The notes beneath the pieces were generated by a model that saw only the letters and a program-made list of their open reading frames with translations, searched no databases and had not been told where the DNA came from. Below, piece after piece: positions 1-13,435 of a DNA stretch of 64,000 bases. The position numbers and the translations under genes are program-made. The first letter of the stretch is position 1. Each line of letters opens with the position of its first letter. The DNA lies in contig OZ022259.1 in NCBI GenBank assembly GCA_963978905.1, positions 13,082,001-13,146,000 on the forward strand. Reading direction: 5' to 3'. This DNA is from Trichostrongylus colubriformis. Its lineage: Eukaryota; Nematoda; Chromadorea; Rhabditida; Trichostrongylidae.

Positions 1-836
1 TTTGGCAGAGTGCCTCGTATCATTCGACAGGACTCTTCTTGCTCTGGATGGCGTTTACGGTTTTTGTTCGAATCAGTTTTTGCCATTTTTTAGATCATTC
101 AAAAGTCGACGAAGTCGAGCATTTTCGACACCATGTGTTGAAAATGCTCTGTTTCATCGTCTTTTAAATGATCTAAAAAAGGCTAGATTTCATTCAAACA
201 ACAACCCTAAACACTATCTTGTAGAGCGAAAAGAGCTCTATCGATTGAAATTATTGTGTCAAAACATTTCATTTTCATTACACAATTTTGAATTGAAAAG
301 AAGGTGTAAACTTATCCCTACATGCTAAAATATGAGAGGATACAAAAGAGGAGTGGTATATCTCGTAGAGCAAAAAATGCTCCATAGAATGCGCACATGC
401 GCATTCTCTTCAATCTCGATGGTGGCGAGGGAGAGGAGATAACGAAAGTGCACTCTTTTATGAGTACTGCATTAGTGAGTCTTAAAAAAGCAAAAAGTTG
501 AGCGGTTTGTACAAAATGTAGTACCATCCTGTAGGGCTGAAAAAGCTCTATCGAAAACATATGCACATAATTTTTGATCTCAACGGCAGACGAGGAATAT
601 GAGGTGCGCAAGCGCCAACTTTTTGCCTTCAGCTCACTTCATTTCCAAACCTCATAAATATTAGGCAATCGAAGGAATCGTAAAACAGATAGTAGCATTT
701 TGTAGGGCTGGAAAAGCCTATCGAAAACTTTGTCGAAAGATGAAGGGAACAACGTGAAAGACGAGGCTCAAAAAAGCCGCGAGAACTTATTCCTCAACCC
801 ATATAATGTTTTGTAGACCATTTAAGGAGCTGATAC

Positions 837-3800
837 CAAGAATGACGACTGCTTGGTGCGAGTTCCAGCTCCACATCGCCATTGAATACATCGATCCAAT
901 CCTAAAACTTGAATTATTATTTTTATGAGACTATTATCTTCAGTCGCATGGTGGAAGCTGGTCCTGAATAGAATATCTGAATGGATTCGGTCCGAATGTC
1001 TTTTCCTTGAGTTCTGCAAATTTTTGATCACAATGAAAGGACTGATTTCAATGAAAATCCTGGTCCATTTTCCAGGGTGTGTGCGGACATGACGGGGAAT
1101 CGCTTTGCGGCGTTCCATCCGCGGCGCCACCAGCACGACTTGCCGTATCGATTGCCCTTGGGAGCCCGGCAGAGCGTGGCTGCGTCACCTCTGCGCTTTA
1201 ACCCATGCCACACTGCCTCGCTCGAAGGCTGCCATGCCCTACCACTGGCACTCGCACCCGTCGCGCCGCTCGCCGTGGGCGGCCACGCGATTCCCTGTCA
1301 TATCTGCCCACACCCCATTTCCCGCCCCCTAGTGACCATTTATGCAGTTGTGGTTCAACTGACTGTTTCGCCGATCGTTTTGGAGGTGCTCGATTTGCAA
1401 GTAAAATGTCCACCTCACAATTTTTTCGCAAGTATTCAAGTTTTAGTGATTCATTAAAGACATATAAGGCCATATTCAAAAGCTGGTGAAAATCAGATAT
1501 GTAGCGCAACGTCTTCTCGAAAAACTCACGTTTCCAGATTCGTAATGATGAGCATGAGAGTGAATTGAGTGATCACACAGACGCCGACAGCAACCACGTC
1601 GAAATTCGGTAAAGGATTGTAATCGACTAAAGCGAATTTTTGAAAAATCTGATTAACTATTCAAATTCAGGCTATTAGTGTTGCTTTAATAATTTTTGGT
1701 GATCCTTCGCATGAAAAGCAAAGAGCCACATTCCGTGCTGTGACCATCGCAATGGTTCAAAATCTTCGAAATCCCACGTAACCTTAAAAAACGATTTGTC
1801 GAGGGCTCCCTTCCCTCGGCAAATCGCTTTTTGTTCAGAAGTAACAATGAAAAGCCTTTATCTAATTCGACGCGAGAATAACGGTGTAGGATGTCCAGGT
1901 AGTATTCCTACGGCACTATACTCCGTGGGTGTTCCACTTGACATGGTAGCGTAAGCTAGTAACTCTTTCCCACTCCTCTGCGCATTGGAAGATCATTCGA
2001 TGCTGTTGCTGCTTTTCCAACTACTTCAATTTAGCTAGAACGTTCGAGTACGTGGGTAGAGTTCAGATATGAGGCCGCGTTCATACTTTGTGCCAGGGCG
2101 CGGCAGCGTTCATAGGCAGCGAGACAGGGTGGCATAGACGGAGACGCAGAGATATACAGCCACACCGCGTCGCGTGCACCGCAAACTACGAACGTGGCTT
2201 AATTGAAATGGATGCTTGTTCAAAAGTAGCGATGGAAGGCCTTTATCATTCGACGCGAGAGTAGCGGTGCAGGATGTCCATGTAGTATTCCTAAGGCACT
2301 ATACTTACTGTTGTCAAATGTTACAGTACAACTCGCTATCTTAGACAGACTGACTCAGTAAGAATGTTTTTTTCTTTGCAAGAGACCGGCGCCTTACCCT
2401 CGCCATTATCGGTTTCTCGAACACCTGCGTAGTTCTCTTCAAGCAAAATTACAAGCAACACCAACGACACGATACAAATAACTGTAGCGAGCCAAGCCGG
2501 TGCGGTGTACATGTCCAAATGAAGAGGTCCGTGCACAATACCGGGATATTTCAGCGGAACGAAAGCAACCTGAACTCGAAAAAGAATTTTCAGACTAAGG
2601 CCGTTTACATAGATAAGGAACATCACCGGAACTCCAGGTCCAATAGTCATTCCAATTACATAGCTGGCCTGGATGAATGCGATGGCACGAGCTCGATCCT
2701 TCAGAGTGCTGGCCGTGGAAGCGTACGCACGCATTACGCTTACGGTGCCGGCTCCGAGGCCAATACAGAACCTGAAACCACTACTCTAACTGTGTGCAAA
2801 CATCACTGTGAGTATTCTTCAGGTTATCCTCTCCAATGCTAGTTTCCCGAATTACAGAACCTTCAAGAATGAAAATTATTATGCTGAAACTCACCTTGCC
2901 ACCATCATAACCCATCGCCGTTCGTTTTTTCTGAACGACTCCACAAAACAAAAAATAACGTTTGACAGAATCATAATTAAAATGCCACAAATAAGTGGAG
3001 GGCGCACTGAAAAAGTGACCAAGTAAGCATCACGACTGATTTAAGAAGGAACTGAGTATACTTCCATTGAAAAACTTACTTTATTGATCCATGGAACACA
3101 TACATACTTAATATCAGGTCTGTGCAGAATAAATGACCAAAACATAACTGGCCATAAGTTCGCTCAGACACAACTTTATTTGTCGAAATAAAAACCATTC
3201 GAATCTACAAAATCTCGCCAATTATCTGGTTAAGAAAATATGCCATCATGATCAAACTCAGAAACTTGCGAAACTTAATAATGTCAAGAATGGCATTTTT
3301 ACCCTGCATAGTATCGGCGAATTTCTTCTGACGCAGGTTTGCATCGAGAACCCGGAAAAAGTAGCAATCCGTTGGGGATAGGTCTGAGGAGTAAAGGGGG
3401 TGAGAGAGAGAGTCTCGATGCCTGACTGCATCAGTTTTTGCTGGGTGCGCAAAACAACGCAAAACCCCACACTTTGCAAGTCACCCGGCAGAAACTGATG
3501 CAGTTAAGCATCGAAACTCTCCCTCATCCCCTTATTCCTCTGACCCATCCCTAACGGTTTACCAGTTTTCCGGGTTCTCAATGCAAACCTGCGTCAGAAG
3601 GAGTTCGCCGATACGATGCAGGTTGAAAATGCCGTGGACTTTATTAATTTCCGCAATCCAGAGTTTTATCATGATTGCATATTTTCTTTACCAAATCGTT
3701 GGCAAGGTTGTGTAGATTCGAATGGTTTTTACTTCGACAAATAAGGTTGTGTCTGGGCGAAGTTATGGCGTTTTGAAAAAAATGGTCTGCTTTAGCCATT

Positions 3801-6800
3801 TATACTGCGTGTATTGTGCTTTGATGAGCATTCACTTTTTGCATATTCTTACATGGTAACCCCAACTCACCCGCTGCTGCCTGCTTTTATTACCAAAGGC
3901 CACGGAGTGTTTTGACAACAAATTTGGTGCTTGTTATGAAGTGCCATTCAAGAACCAATATTTTACAAGATTTTTACCAGTACTGAAGCAGCGTACGGTC
4001 TCGGAAGAGGCAAGAGTTGGAGTTCTATAACTTCTATAGTGCGAGCTACTGAAGGCTCTAGTAACGCCATATTGGTAAGCAGCTCTTAGGAAAGTAACAC
4101 AAAATACGCAGATGACGTTACACGAAAACCGCGACAGGGGGAGTAAGTATGTAGTGCTAACAATATGGTAGGCTATAGAGCAGATCATACGGTGGTCGTC
4201 GCCCAGCAGAACGCCGCGATCTGGGCCGAAGTAGCAACCCACACAAGACGGTAAGAAATATTGGGTGTTCCAGTAGGCTCGCATAAAGCCAGGTTTATAC
4301 TTTGCACCGGCAGGGCTTAAATGCGGTCACACGATCGAGGCAGAGTGGCGCAGGGGAAATGCAAAGGCGACATAAGCAACGAGACAGCATGGCACAGGCG
4401 GAGACGCAATGATGCGTTGCCGCTAGCACCGCGAGGTATAAAGTATAAGATCGGTCCTCCCCTCTTTTCTCGACACTCGCTAATTATTGTGTTCTTTTCT
4501 TTCCGCGTATTGTCGCGTATCGTGATTGATTCGTGTTGTATATAATTGTTTTATGTGTTGAGGCAGGGATAGCGAAGTAGTTAAGGGTGTAGGCTCAAGA
4601 CTGCACATTCAAGACCACTGGGTAACAAAACCATGCCTTGCAGGAAATTACAAAAATGGTGACGTTACCAGCGTCAGGTCCAGGTTGACAGGCCGGCTAA
4701 CGGAGAAATCTAGTCACAAAAATGTATCAACTAGTTGCCAGAGACGGTATCAATGCTAGAACGTGACCCGGAAGTGGTGCGCAAGACCCGCGCCCAAGCT
4801 CTGTGGCCAGTATGCGAGGGCTACCGAGAATGAACGTCTCGGCTGAAGAAGTTGGTCCGAATAGGGACTCTGTACGTAGGATCATTGGATTGGAAAGAGG
4901 CCGGAAGTTCGTATTCAGCTGGCCAGACATCGAGCCACCTGAGACATCGGGGTGGTCAAGGCGCAAGAGCAGCGAGGGTACCATCCTGAGGAAGCCAGGC
5001 GAGGTCGAAAGGAGATGGAGGGAGTACTTCGATGAGCTTCTGAACGAAGAGTTCCCTCATAAGGAAAGCCAAGAAGAGCCTACGGCTGGCCTCATTCTCC
5101 CTTTGACAGCAGGAATAGTTCGTCAGGTACTGGGAAGAATGAAGAATGGAAAGACCGCTGGTTCAGATGGGGTACCAATATGAGCATTGAAGGCTGGAAA
5201 GTACGGTGTGGAGTGGCTTACACGCTCCGTGCACATGGTGTCGGTCAGAGGGAAAATTGTGGATGCGTGGAGGACCAGTACCATCGTTCCCATATTCAAG
5301 CAGAAGAGGGACGCAATGAAGCTCCAACTACCGTGGAATAACGTAGACGCTTGCTCATAGCATGAAGTTGTACAAACGGCTGGTTGATTCGAAGCTAAGG
5401 GAGCTCGTCACCACTTCTCAGTAGCAGTTCGAGTTCATGCCGGAGCGGTCCACCACGGATGCCTTCATCCCTAGACAAGTGATGGAAAAGTACCGTGAAA
5501 AGCGTCAGACCTGCTACCTAGCCTTTCTGAGCCTTAAAAAGCTCTTCGACCGTGCCACTCCCAGTCATCTGAAACGCGCTTCGAGAACAACGGATACTGT
5601 GGCACCTGGTCCTCCTTATACAGGACATGTACGATGGAGCTAAGGCTGTCATACGCACCGCGCATGGACTGACAGCAGCAATAGGGATCTCGGTACGGAT
5701 ACACCACAGCTCAGCTCTGAGCCCGTTCCCCTTCCAGTTCACCCTGGATGGCATGGCGAAAGGCCTCACAGAGGGACCACTGAGGACCATTCTCTACGAT
5801 GAATTGTCCTGATAGCGGATAGAGAAGAACTTCAGGCTTAGGTGTAGAGATGGCAGGCATGGCTGGTAGAGAACGGCTTACGAGTAAATGTCAAGAAGAT
5901 CAAATTCTTAAGCTCGGAGAACTGTCCGTAGGAGGCCATGGAGGAGAAAGGGCTCAGGACTTCCGGTACCAGTGAAGTGATATAGCCGGATGGTACGGTA
6001 TATCAGGCAGTGAAAGTGCGAACAAATACAGCATGACTGAGATGGAGTGAGTCCACAGGAATCCTCTGCAATCGACGGTGCTCCAGGATTCTGAAAGGCA
6101 AGGTATACCGGCCGGTGATCAGACCCGCAATGCTCCATGGCAGAGAATGCTTGCCCATGACAAAAAAAAATCACGAGAAGCAGCTACGTTTCTCCGAAAT
6201 GAGGAAGCTGAGATGGGTATGTGGCTGGACGCGGCTCGACAGGATCAGGAACGAGGACGTGAGGGCAGTCATGCAGACGGCTTCGGTCCAGCTGAAGTAG
6301 GGGGAGCAGTGGCTAGGATGGTATAGACACAAGCTCAGATTGTCGGCAGACTACCCCATTTCGAAAGTTGCAGAGTTCGAAGTACACGACAAGCGACCAC
6401 GGAGCCCCAAAGATAAGGTGGAGGGATGTCATCAAAACCGACTTCATGGAAGTAATAGCCGGCAGAAGATGCCTAGGATAGAAAAAAAGTGGCAAGGAGT
6501 GGCGCGGGACTGACGCTAGGGAAAAGAAGAAGATGTTTGTTTCACATATTGTCTATTACTTCGTTTGCCCCTGAGCGAGGGCTGTATTAGAAAGGTCGCT
6601 TAATCAGTGAAATACTCGGTGTCAGACATTATATCCATCATAAGGATTGAATGGAGGAACACTATTAAAACTTTGTCCGTAATCGAGTCATGTTTCCATA
6701 ATGATTGAGTTATCGATTTGCAGCTGTATGCACTGCAGTGGCAGCCCTGGAACTTATTGTGTCAAAAAGTCTTTAATGCTTCGAAGTGGTTAGTAAACAC

Positions 6801-7439
6801 AGATGTCGAAGGGTCTTGAAAGCGCCCAAACAATACCGGATGAAGGTCAAAAATAATCGCAGTTCACAACTCACAGTGTACGGGCGCGACAAGTCAATAA
6901 TATGAATGGTGTGCCTGAGGATGCACTAACCAACCAGATTTTGAGCGATTCATCCAGAATCCGAAGGCAGGCGAGGCGATACCCTGACCAATAGAGTATG
7001 CTGCAATGATGATGCCGAAGAACATCTGCGAAGCCGTCGGATCCACCTTAACATCGCAGCACTTCCGTTACCATTACAGTCTCTTTGTCATTCTTTATCA
7101 TAACTTCAAAAAGGTCAATTGATAAGCTCGGATGCACCGCTATTTGACTTCTACTTGAAATTTTGAAATTGTTCAAGTACTAGAACTTCACAAAGCGCAT
7201 TCAAATGCTCCAACTCCAAAACAGGATGGATGCTTTTTTGCTTTCACACATGTGCATATTATTTTTGTAAAGGGACCTCGGAACGAATTTGTCTGCGTAG
7301 CTTTGATAACAAATACCTGATTGAGAAACGGCCATAGTGTAGGAAAATATACTGAAAACTGTACTCCGAAAAACATGCAGAGGGCAGTCAATAAATAGAT
7401 CGACCTCCACGATGTCTCCTTTTCCTTCGACCTGAAGTA
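837..7439 (-). CDS. MFSD8/CLN7-like MFS transporter, copy 1 (partial)
   Basis: Seven coding exons run right to left: 7439-7317, 7046-6935, 3006-2895, 2771-2627, 2569-2398, 1626-1530 and 901-837. Phases agree at every junction. The first exon gives TM1 (SIYLLTALCMFFGVQFSV, then FPTLWPFLNQ). The second gives VDPTASQMFFG and the family signature SPAFGFWMNRSKS. The fourth gives FCIGLGAGTVSVMRAY and SYVIGMTIGPG. The fifth gives MYTAPAWLATVICIV and LLEENYAGV. MFSD8-type proteins are 12-TM transporters of lysosomal and other membranes; the substrate is not readable here. The start-codon exon was not found right of 7439. The last part (TM8 onward) would lie left of base 1. Exon lengths match copy 2 except one exon that is 6 bases longer, so the two genes are duplicates. 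The 3.9-kb and 0.8-kb introns are filled with mobile elements. Confidence 0.85.
1075..1315. mobile_element. GC-rich inverted-repeat element (MITE-like)
   Basis: The left end (1075-1103) and right end (1287-1315) are imperfect inverted repeats of about 29 bases, both containing GACRGGGAATCGC in the same orientation after reverse-complementing. The interior is GC-rich and non-coding, which explains several overlapping open frames here. It lies in an intron of the copy 1 transporter. Confidence 0.6.
2071..2201. mobile_element. Small inverted-repeat element, family A, copy 1
   Basis: Begins with GGCCGCGTTCATACTTTG and ends with GCAAACTACGAACGTGGCTT, which are imperfect inverted repeats. The interior carries the family motif (CAGGCAGCGAGACAGGGTGG-like). 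Non-coding, in a copy 1 transporter intron. Confidence 0.65.
3150..3775. repeat. Palindrome of two mariner transposase 3' ends
   Basis: Two fragments of the C-terminal part of a mariner-type transposase face opposite ways. The minus-strand arm (3449-3150) reads YSSDLSPTDCYFF and then LRQKKFADTM, the region around the last catalytic Asp of mariner transposases. The plus-strand arm (3481-3770) repeats the same DNA with stops. Arms are about 290 bp with a spacer near 3450-3480. Neither arm can encode a functional protein. It sits in the long third intron of transporter copy 1. Confidence 0.75.
4286..4450. mobile_element. Small inverted-repeat element, family A, copy 2
   Basis: Degraded copy: the left end reads AAGCCAGGTTTATACTTTGC and the right end GCGAGGTATAAAGTATAAG. 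The interior has the family block GGCAGAGTGGCGCAGGGG and AACGAGACAGCATGGCACAG. Confidence 0.55.
4560..6535 (+). mobile_element. Degenerate RTE-type non-LTR retrotransposon
   Basis: Reverse-transcriptase homology can be followed in the plus direction across shifting frames. The block at about 5001-5180 reads EVERRWREYFDELLNEEF and then GRMKNGKTAGSDGVPI. The block at 5437-5530 reads MPERSTTDAF and QVMEKYREKRQTCYLAF. The block at 5627-5810 reads RTAHGLTAAIGISVRIHH and SALSPFPF. This order is typical of RTE/BovB-like reverse transcriptases. The catalytic Y-A-D-D position near 5800 is degraded (it reads YDELS), and there are several stops and frameshifts, so it is dead. The 3' end near 6500 (GGGACTGACGCTAGGG followed by GAAGAAGAAGATG) is shared with a truncated copy at 38349. 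The first 150 bases contain a tRNA-like A-box region. No endonuclease domain was recognised. It lies in transporter copy 1's third intron. Confidence 0.8.
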
Positions 7440-7959
7440 CTGAATATGCGTTCTCGCAGGAGCTGTTCCTATCTTGTCTTTCAGAAATAGTGTAAGTATT
7501 AAAACTGCTTGCCACATTTTCTTTACGACCCTGTTCAGAAGTATCACTCGACCTTGAAATAGCGTGAGTTTTACGCCTTTATGGGAGGATGAAGAAAAAA
7601 TTAGCGACGAAAGTACAGGGCGCGACAGGGCCCAATTGGTACGTTGGTACTTATTGCAAAATGCTCAGTATGGAGATGGGAAAGGGATGAGCGTTTTCGG
7701 GAAAAAGGAGGGCCAACAGTTATTTTTATTCAACTCTCCGTACGGCAACGTTTCCAATCCCATAATGAAATTTACAGAGACAGGGTACTATTAGGTTGTT
7801 GCTTCATTTCGGTTCCAAGGCATGTATAAATAAATAGATTTTTACCCTGAAGTATTCCATCCCAAGGGAAGCCGGGCATGCCATTCGGTAGGTTTTTTCC
7901 GTCTTTAAAAACTTCTATGAATGTCTCTCTAATCTTTCCAACCGTCCTTTTCCAGGGCT

Positions 7960-9060
7960 GCGAATAGTCATGAACCGACGCGACTATCGCGTCATCGTGC
8001 TTTTCGAATTTGAATTGGTACTCTTCGCAGCGGAGGCAGCCCGTATTCTCAGCAGTATTTTGGGACGAATTGTCCCTGCGCGATCAGTAGAGCTCTGGCT
8101 TTAAAAAGTTAGCTTCTGGCATTCTTGATCTCGTAGGAAAGTGGGGTCGCGTCTGCAGGTCGTCGCTTAATAATGACGATTTAGAGATTGGAGAGCCGTT
8201 GAAGCAAATCCGGAGCCGAATACTCGTACGTAGCAGAAGACCTAGGCGCATATTACTCTAGAGTGCCAGACATTTGCTGGAAATGGCAAGGTGAAGAAGA
8301 TGTTGAAGTGAGCTCATGAGCTGACCGATGCGCAGCGTCTTGCACGTTTCGACACTTGCGTTAAACTCCTAGTTCGCTATAAAAGTGAGCCATTTGTAAA
8401 TCGTAATAAGGCTGTAGATAGAAAATTGGTTCTTTATGATAACAGGGAACGGAGGTTAACCTGGCTAGATAAGGATGCTTTTTGAAAAAGTTTCCTAAAC
8501 ACGACCATCACTCTAAAGGTTGTGATTACTGTGTGGTGATGATATTGAGGTATAATCCACTAAAGTTCCTTGCAACCTGGTCAGCCAGTCATAGCAGTGT
8601 TTTACTGTCGTATTGATTTGGAGCGAATGTACAGGAAGTTGCAAAAATTGTGGCCCGAGGTGGTGAATAGAGGACGGTCGATCCTGTTGCAGAACAACGC
8701 AAGGTTACACACCTCACAAATCACTCGGCGAAAATAGGCCTACTTGGGCAGAGGAGTTCTCCTTAACCCAGCATATTCTCCTGATCTTTCACCCACAGTC
8801 TATCACTTTTTTCGAGCTCTCAACTCTCATCTGCGTCAGAAACAATTCACTAATTCAACGATGATGAACGACGATGTGTCATCCTTGACTTCGTTGATTC
8901 TCGTAAAAGTAGTTTCATACTGAAGGCTTAGAATTATCACCTGCTCATTGGCAAGAATGTGTAGATTCTGATGGTTTTTACTTCTATTGATAAACTTGTT
9001 TTCAAGCTAATTTACAGTGGTTTGAATCATGCTGTCCCTTTTCGAAATTAGTTTTGCAAC
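7960..9060 (+). mobile_element. Decayed mariner transposon
   Basis: Conceptual translation with many frame changes follows a mariner transposase from end to end. A helix-turn-helix-like segment lies near 8020-8100. The linker at about 8312-8350 reads HELTDAQRLARFDTC. A segment reading VVMI then NPLKFLATW follows near 8530, and the C-terminus ends near 8990 in DSDGFYF. The element is riddled with stops and cannot be expressed as one protein. Terminal repeats were not resolved. It lies upstream of transporter copy 1. Confidence 0.65.
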
Positions 9061-12000
9061 AGCTTGCTATAGTTTTCCCTCCTGAACAAACATCACATTT
9101 CTCAACACTGTGATATACAAGAATGAGACCTCGCAGAGCCCAAAAGCTCAAAGACAGCGAAAGGGATAAATTTGCCGGACTGTGAAATGTAGGGGGGGGG
9201 GATAATCAGCGTGTATTAGTAGAAAGAACGAAATAAAACGGCGAACAAACTGGGAAACAGGATCTAAAAGCTCTCCTTCCTCTCGCGTTTCTCTGCGCCC
9301 CTAGCCAGAGGTAGACTGAAAACGAGCGGAGAGGGTAAATCAGCCGGCCTCGAACGCTGTCTCGCCCTCGTCTGCAACTCGCCGGGCTCATGAACAGCAG
9401 AACGACACGTTGATATCGTGATAAGGCCTCAATCCGCACTTATTCAATGTGACTTTCTCCACACATCATTTTCTGGAGTGATAGGTTGTTTTAAAGAACG
9501 TGCATTCCCAGTCTTTACTTCCCCCTTACCCCTTCCGGTGCCTTCGGACAAAAAGCCATCGCAATTTAGCCAAAAGCCAACTGTGGTTGAATATGAGGCC
9601 GTACCCTTCATCTTCCTTGGTCGCCGGTGCGATGCTGCCAGAGATGCTGTTTACGGTACATTTACTGTTTGCTCTGCCAGTAGACCCTGTCATCGAAACC
9701 CTGAAAATCGCCTTGATAATTCAATTCCAACTTCTCTCTAAGTGGAACCTCGGCATTGAAGGTGTTTACTTTTCTCTGTCATGCTAACGAGGAAAAGAGA
9801 AACGAAAAGAACAGAGAATAGATAAAAAGATAACAGAGAAATGTAAACGCCTTGATAATGTTCCATCAATAAACTCACAGCCGGTGCCAGTACTAGTACA
9901 GTTTGCGTAATATTTGACCGATACCTGAATCACGTTCTTTGCTGACGCTTGGGAACGACAGAAGACAGCAGTGCAACGTGACAGTCGGAAAATCGGCAGA
10001 ATCCAATCAGGACTGAGTTGCTTCAGAGCTTCCTGATGGCAACAGTATCACCTTTGATACAGGAACGCTAAACTGACATTAAACACTCTTGTTAGATTAA
10101 TGAGAATTTTCTGTAGAATTTCTGACGCCATTAAACAAGGGTACGGTTTAGCAGTCATATTCATTGCTGACACAGCCAAAACAAAGCTCTGCCAAAACCG
10201 TGTTAAACTCGAGAGACGAATTGAGAGCGAGAAACTCAGAAGGTTTGAAGGACGCCTTTTCTTTGAGTCCATTTAGATAAGATAGACGGTGTAGGGAACA
10301 ATGTTCAAGTCGAGATTGGGTAAACAACAATTTACAGCTGTATCGCCCTTTCGTTCGAAGGTTCCTTATTTTTATCTTCCTTATCTATTGATTTTATTTG
10401 TCATTTTATATTCATTATCGATTACATAAACCATTCTTCTGCAGATGTAGCGCTGATAAGTCTAGAATCTAACATTTCACCAAGGATTTTTTTTACATCA
10501 TACCCATCAGAAAGCTTGCCAGCCCGCTTTGAAGCCACAGTAGACGATGGTGTGAAACAAAGCACACAACGCCTGAAAAGAACGCTTTGGATAGCTCTTC
10601 TAATGGGATCGGACGGTCCACAGTTAAAAACGTACACAAGCTCCGAGAGCTTCTTTTTTATTCGTTTAATTAATTGTATATTCGCAGAGGTGCCACCATC
10701 ATGATCAAAGATTAGAGATTGAAAGGGGACATATCGCGTAGGTGTTATGTATTCACTGTAACATGGGGCGGATTCAATATTATAAGCTTGGGTGCGATTT
10801 TGAAGCTACCTCTACTATGGCTAATGTTCCTTTGTAAAACTGTTGCAAGGGTCAGCATGGGTCAAGGAATCTTTAGGAGGGTCGTATTTTTGGGAATTCC
10901 TCAAGAATCCCTCAACGACCACCCTTCTTCAAAGCAATTTTAAACTTTTTTCGTATCTTGAGCATGGGTATAAGTAGCCTCAGTAGCGTCAATCGCGGAA
11001 CGTATTCTCAAAGGTTTTCCTCAGTAGTACGGTTCTGCTTGTTGCGCTACTTCTGAAACACGCTCTTGTATATGGGAGGGCCTTAAAGACACCGGAAGAG
11101 GTAACATTGGCTGATGGTGGAACATGAAAGTGGAGGCGCAAGGTAGTGCAACAGCAGAGAAAGAGTTTGTTGGGATGGCCAAAAACGCAAAAATAAGGCC
11201 CCTTTCTCACTTTCCTATACCCCTTCTTCATCACTAGGCACGGAGGGTAAATGCGGACGGATGAGGGATTATGCTCGCCAGCCGCGAGCGTTGCTCCGTC
11301 CAAGCAGCACGTCGGCCAGTAAAGCGCGAAAACTCCCGTGCTGACGCTTTTCTACGCGAGTTTCGTCACAGCTTATCCCTTCATAACTTGCCTATTAATT
11401 TATAGGGATAATCGCTCCTCGTTTTGCTTCGTTTCGCCGCCCTTGTTCCATCGCTTCAAGGTTTTGGAGAAGCGGCACGAAATACTAGCAGGAAACTCGG
11501 TCATAGTAGAGCCTATAACGTCCCGTCTGATTAAATGTTCCGAATTCTAGCGGGCTATAGGAATTGGTCAGGATAATTAGCGAAAAAATTACAAAAACTT
11601 CGAAAAAAAGCCGCAAGTTCAAGGCATGTGTGAAATGTTCGCCTTCGGAAGGGATGTCAGCCCTACCCATATTTTCCAGGCACTGTACGTATACCGAAAT
11701 GCGGGTATGTTCCTTTAGACGAACGCAAAACGTGTGAGTTCATGGGCTGCTTCGGAAATCAGAGAGAAAATATCGAAAAGAGAATAAAAGGTTCATAAAC
11801 ACACAGCGCTTATTGTATTGTATTAGGTGATTGATTTTATATGAAAATGGGTGATGTCGACACACACTAGCAAATCAACCGAAAGTCAATCTTAAAGAAG
11901 CGTCAAAATTTGAGGGTGGGAAGGTGAAACTGCATAAACACTCATGAGAGCGTTCTCGTATCGCACGCTTACTGATAAATATATGCGGCTCTGTGGCTTG

Positions 12001-13430
12001 GAATGTACTTTCAGCTCGGACAACAAAGTGCAAGGAGACCTCAAACCGCCCACGTACTCCGATTGTTTATCTTGTAGTTTCACTTGCAATGGTCGCACTC
12101 CAGCCTCCTTCAGTTTACCTATACGTCACTTGCGAAAGCAAATTCTTGCCTGCGCTATGGAAGTGTAGTAAAGAATCAGACGAAATATTAGGTCGGAAGA
12201 AAGGTTGCCACCGGCTTTCACATCGTCTATTTCGCCTGGATTTTTCAGCACTAAATGTCGCGACTTTTCGTATTGCTTGGGTGCTGTGTACAAAAACCTG
12301 TTGTTTTATCAACATATAGAGGTTGAAGACAATTTTTAGGAAGCGCACTATTCCGACCGTTTTTGTAAGCCATAGAAAAGTACGATTTTCGGGTGGTGGC
12401 ACAAGATGCCGCAGACATTTTGGAAAAACGTCGCAGTCAACTGAGAATATAACGCTTAGTTTGCGAGAGAGTTGCCAACCGTTGATGGCCTTACAAGTTC
12501 ACGTCAATAGAGACAATGACCCAGTACGATGCATTCTTTGACCACATTTCATGGCCTATCATAAGCGCAGACTACCAAAATTCTGCAAGGAAGTCTTGTA
12601 CATAGCTGTGCAACCTTTCAATGAACCAAAGCTCACCGGAAATATGCTCTCCTCCCAGGTTGGGTCTCAACGGTTCCCGCAGTGACGCCAAAACCTGCTT
12701 TATTTCTTATAAATCTAGGATGTGTCCAATAAGGATCACTACTTTTTGCACTCCGAAGCATCTTTAAGGAGAGATATGGATCCAAGAAGAAAGGAATGTC
12801 AAAATCGCCTCTGAACAGTTTTCATATTTTAAAAAAAGAAAAATTTGGATGAAAAAATATGATCTGCCCTGTACTTGTAGAAAAATGTGCGCTGAATCCA
12901 GTGATTTTGTTTCGTTGCAATCAATTGTGTTTGAGCGGATTTATCAGCCACAGTTAGACGATACAAAACGGCAAATACTTTTTGATTCATCTGATAATAT
13001 GACCATCTCTAGATCGTGAGGAACAAGAGGAATGTCAACCAAATCGTGGTGGGAGATAAAAGGCTTTATACTCGGGAATGCCTCCTGCTGCGTGATGTCA
13101 TCCAGGATATCATTTCTTTCATAATGAAGATAGCGTCATAGTTTTGTCTTCTGATATGGGCCCTGGCTGCTGATTTTGCCTAAAAATGAACTACACTGTA
13201 TGTTTCGTATGGATCTTAGATACGCTGTTGGGATACTTTTTCAGATATGGAGAGTAACATGTCTACTCGTCATAGAGCCAAAAAGGTTCATGTTTGAACC
13301 AACCACTGAACAAAAATAAATTTTGTGCAATAACTACAAAATTCTACTTTGTAGAATGCCCATAATTATTACCACTTAATTAAGGAGAATACTTAGTGTT
13401 AAAGAAGTAAACGGAAAAAGAAAGGAAAAA
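9061..13430. other. Gene-poor stretch between the two transporter genes
   Basis: No exon chain was found. Isolated open frames are short, overlap on both strands, and lack matching splice sites or recognisable motifs. A minus-strand frame at 10637-10422 is followed by AATAAA-like signals but has no upstream partner exon. The block at 11930-12030 resembles 32040-32150, so some of this is dispersed repeat. A G-run is at 9190-9200. Confidence 0.5.
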
Positions 13431-13435
13431 GCCTC

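Noticed and set aside
10422..10637. Minus-strand 71-codon frame with downstream AATAAA, possible terminal exon
   Set aside because: A DPIRRAI segment slightly recalls a receptor TM7 motif but lacks the conserved residues, and no partner exon is present.
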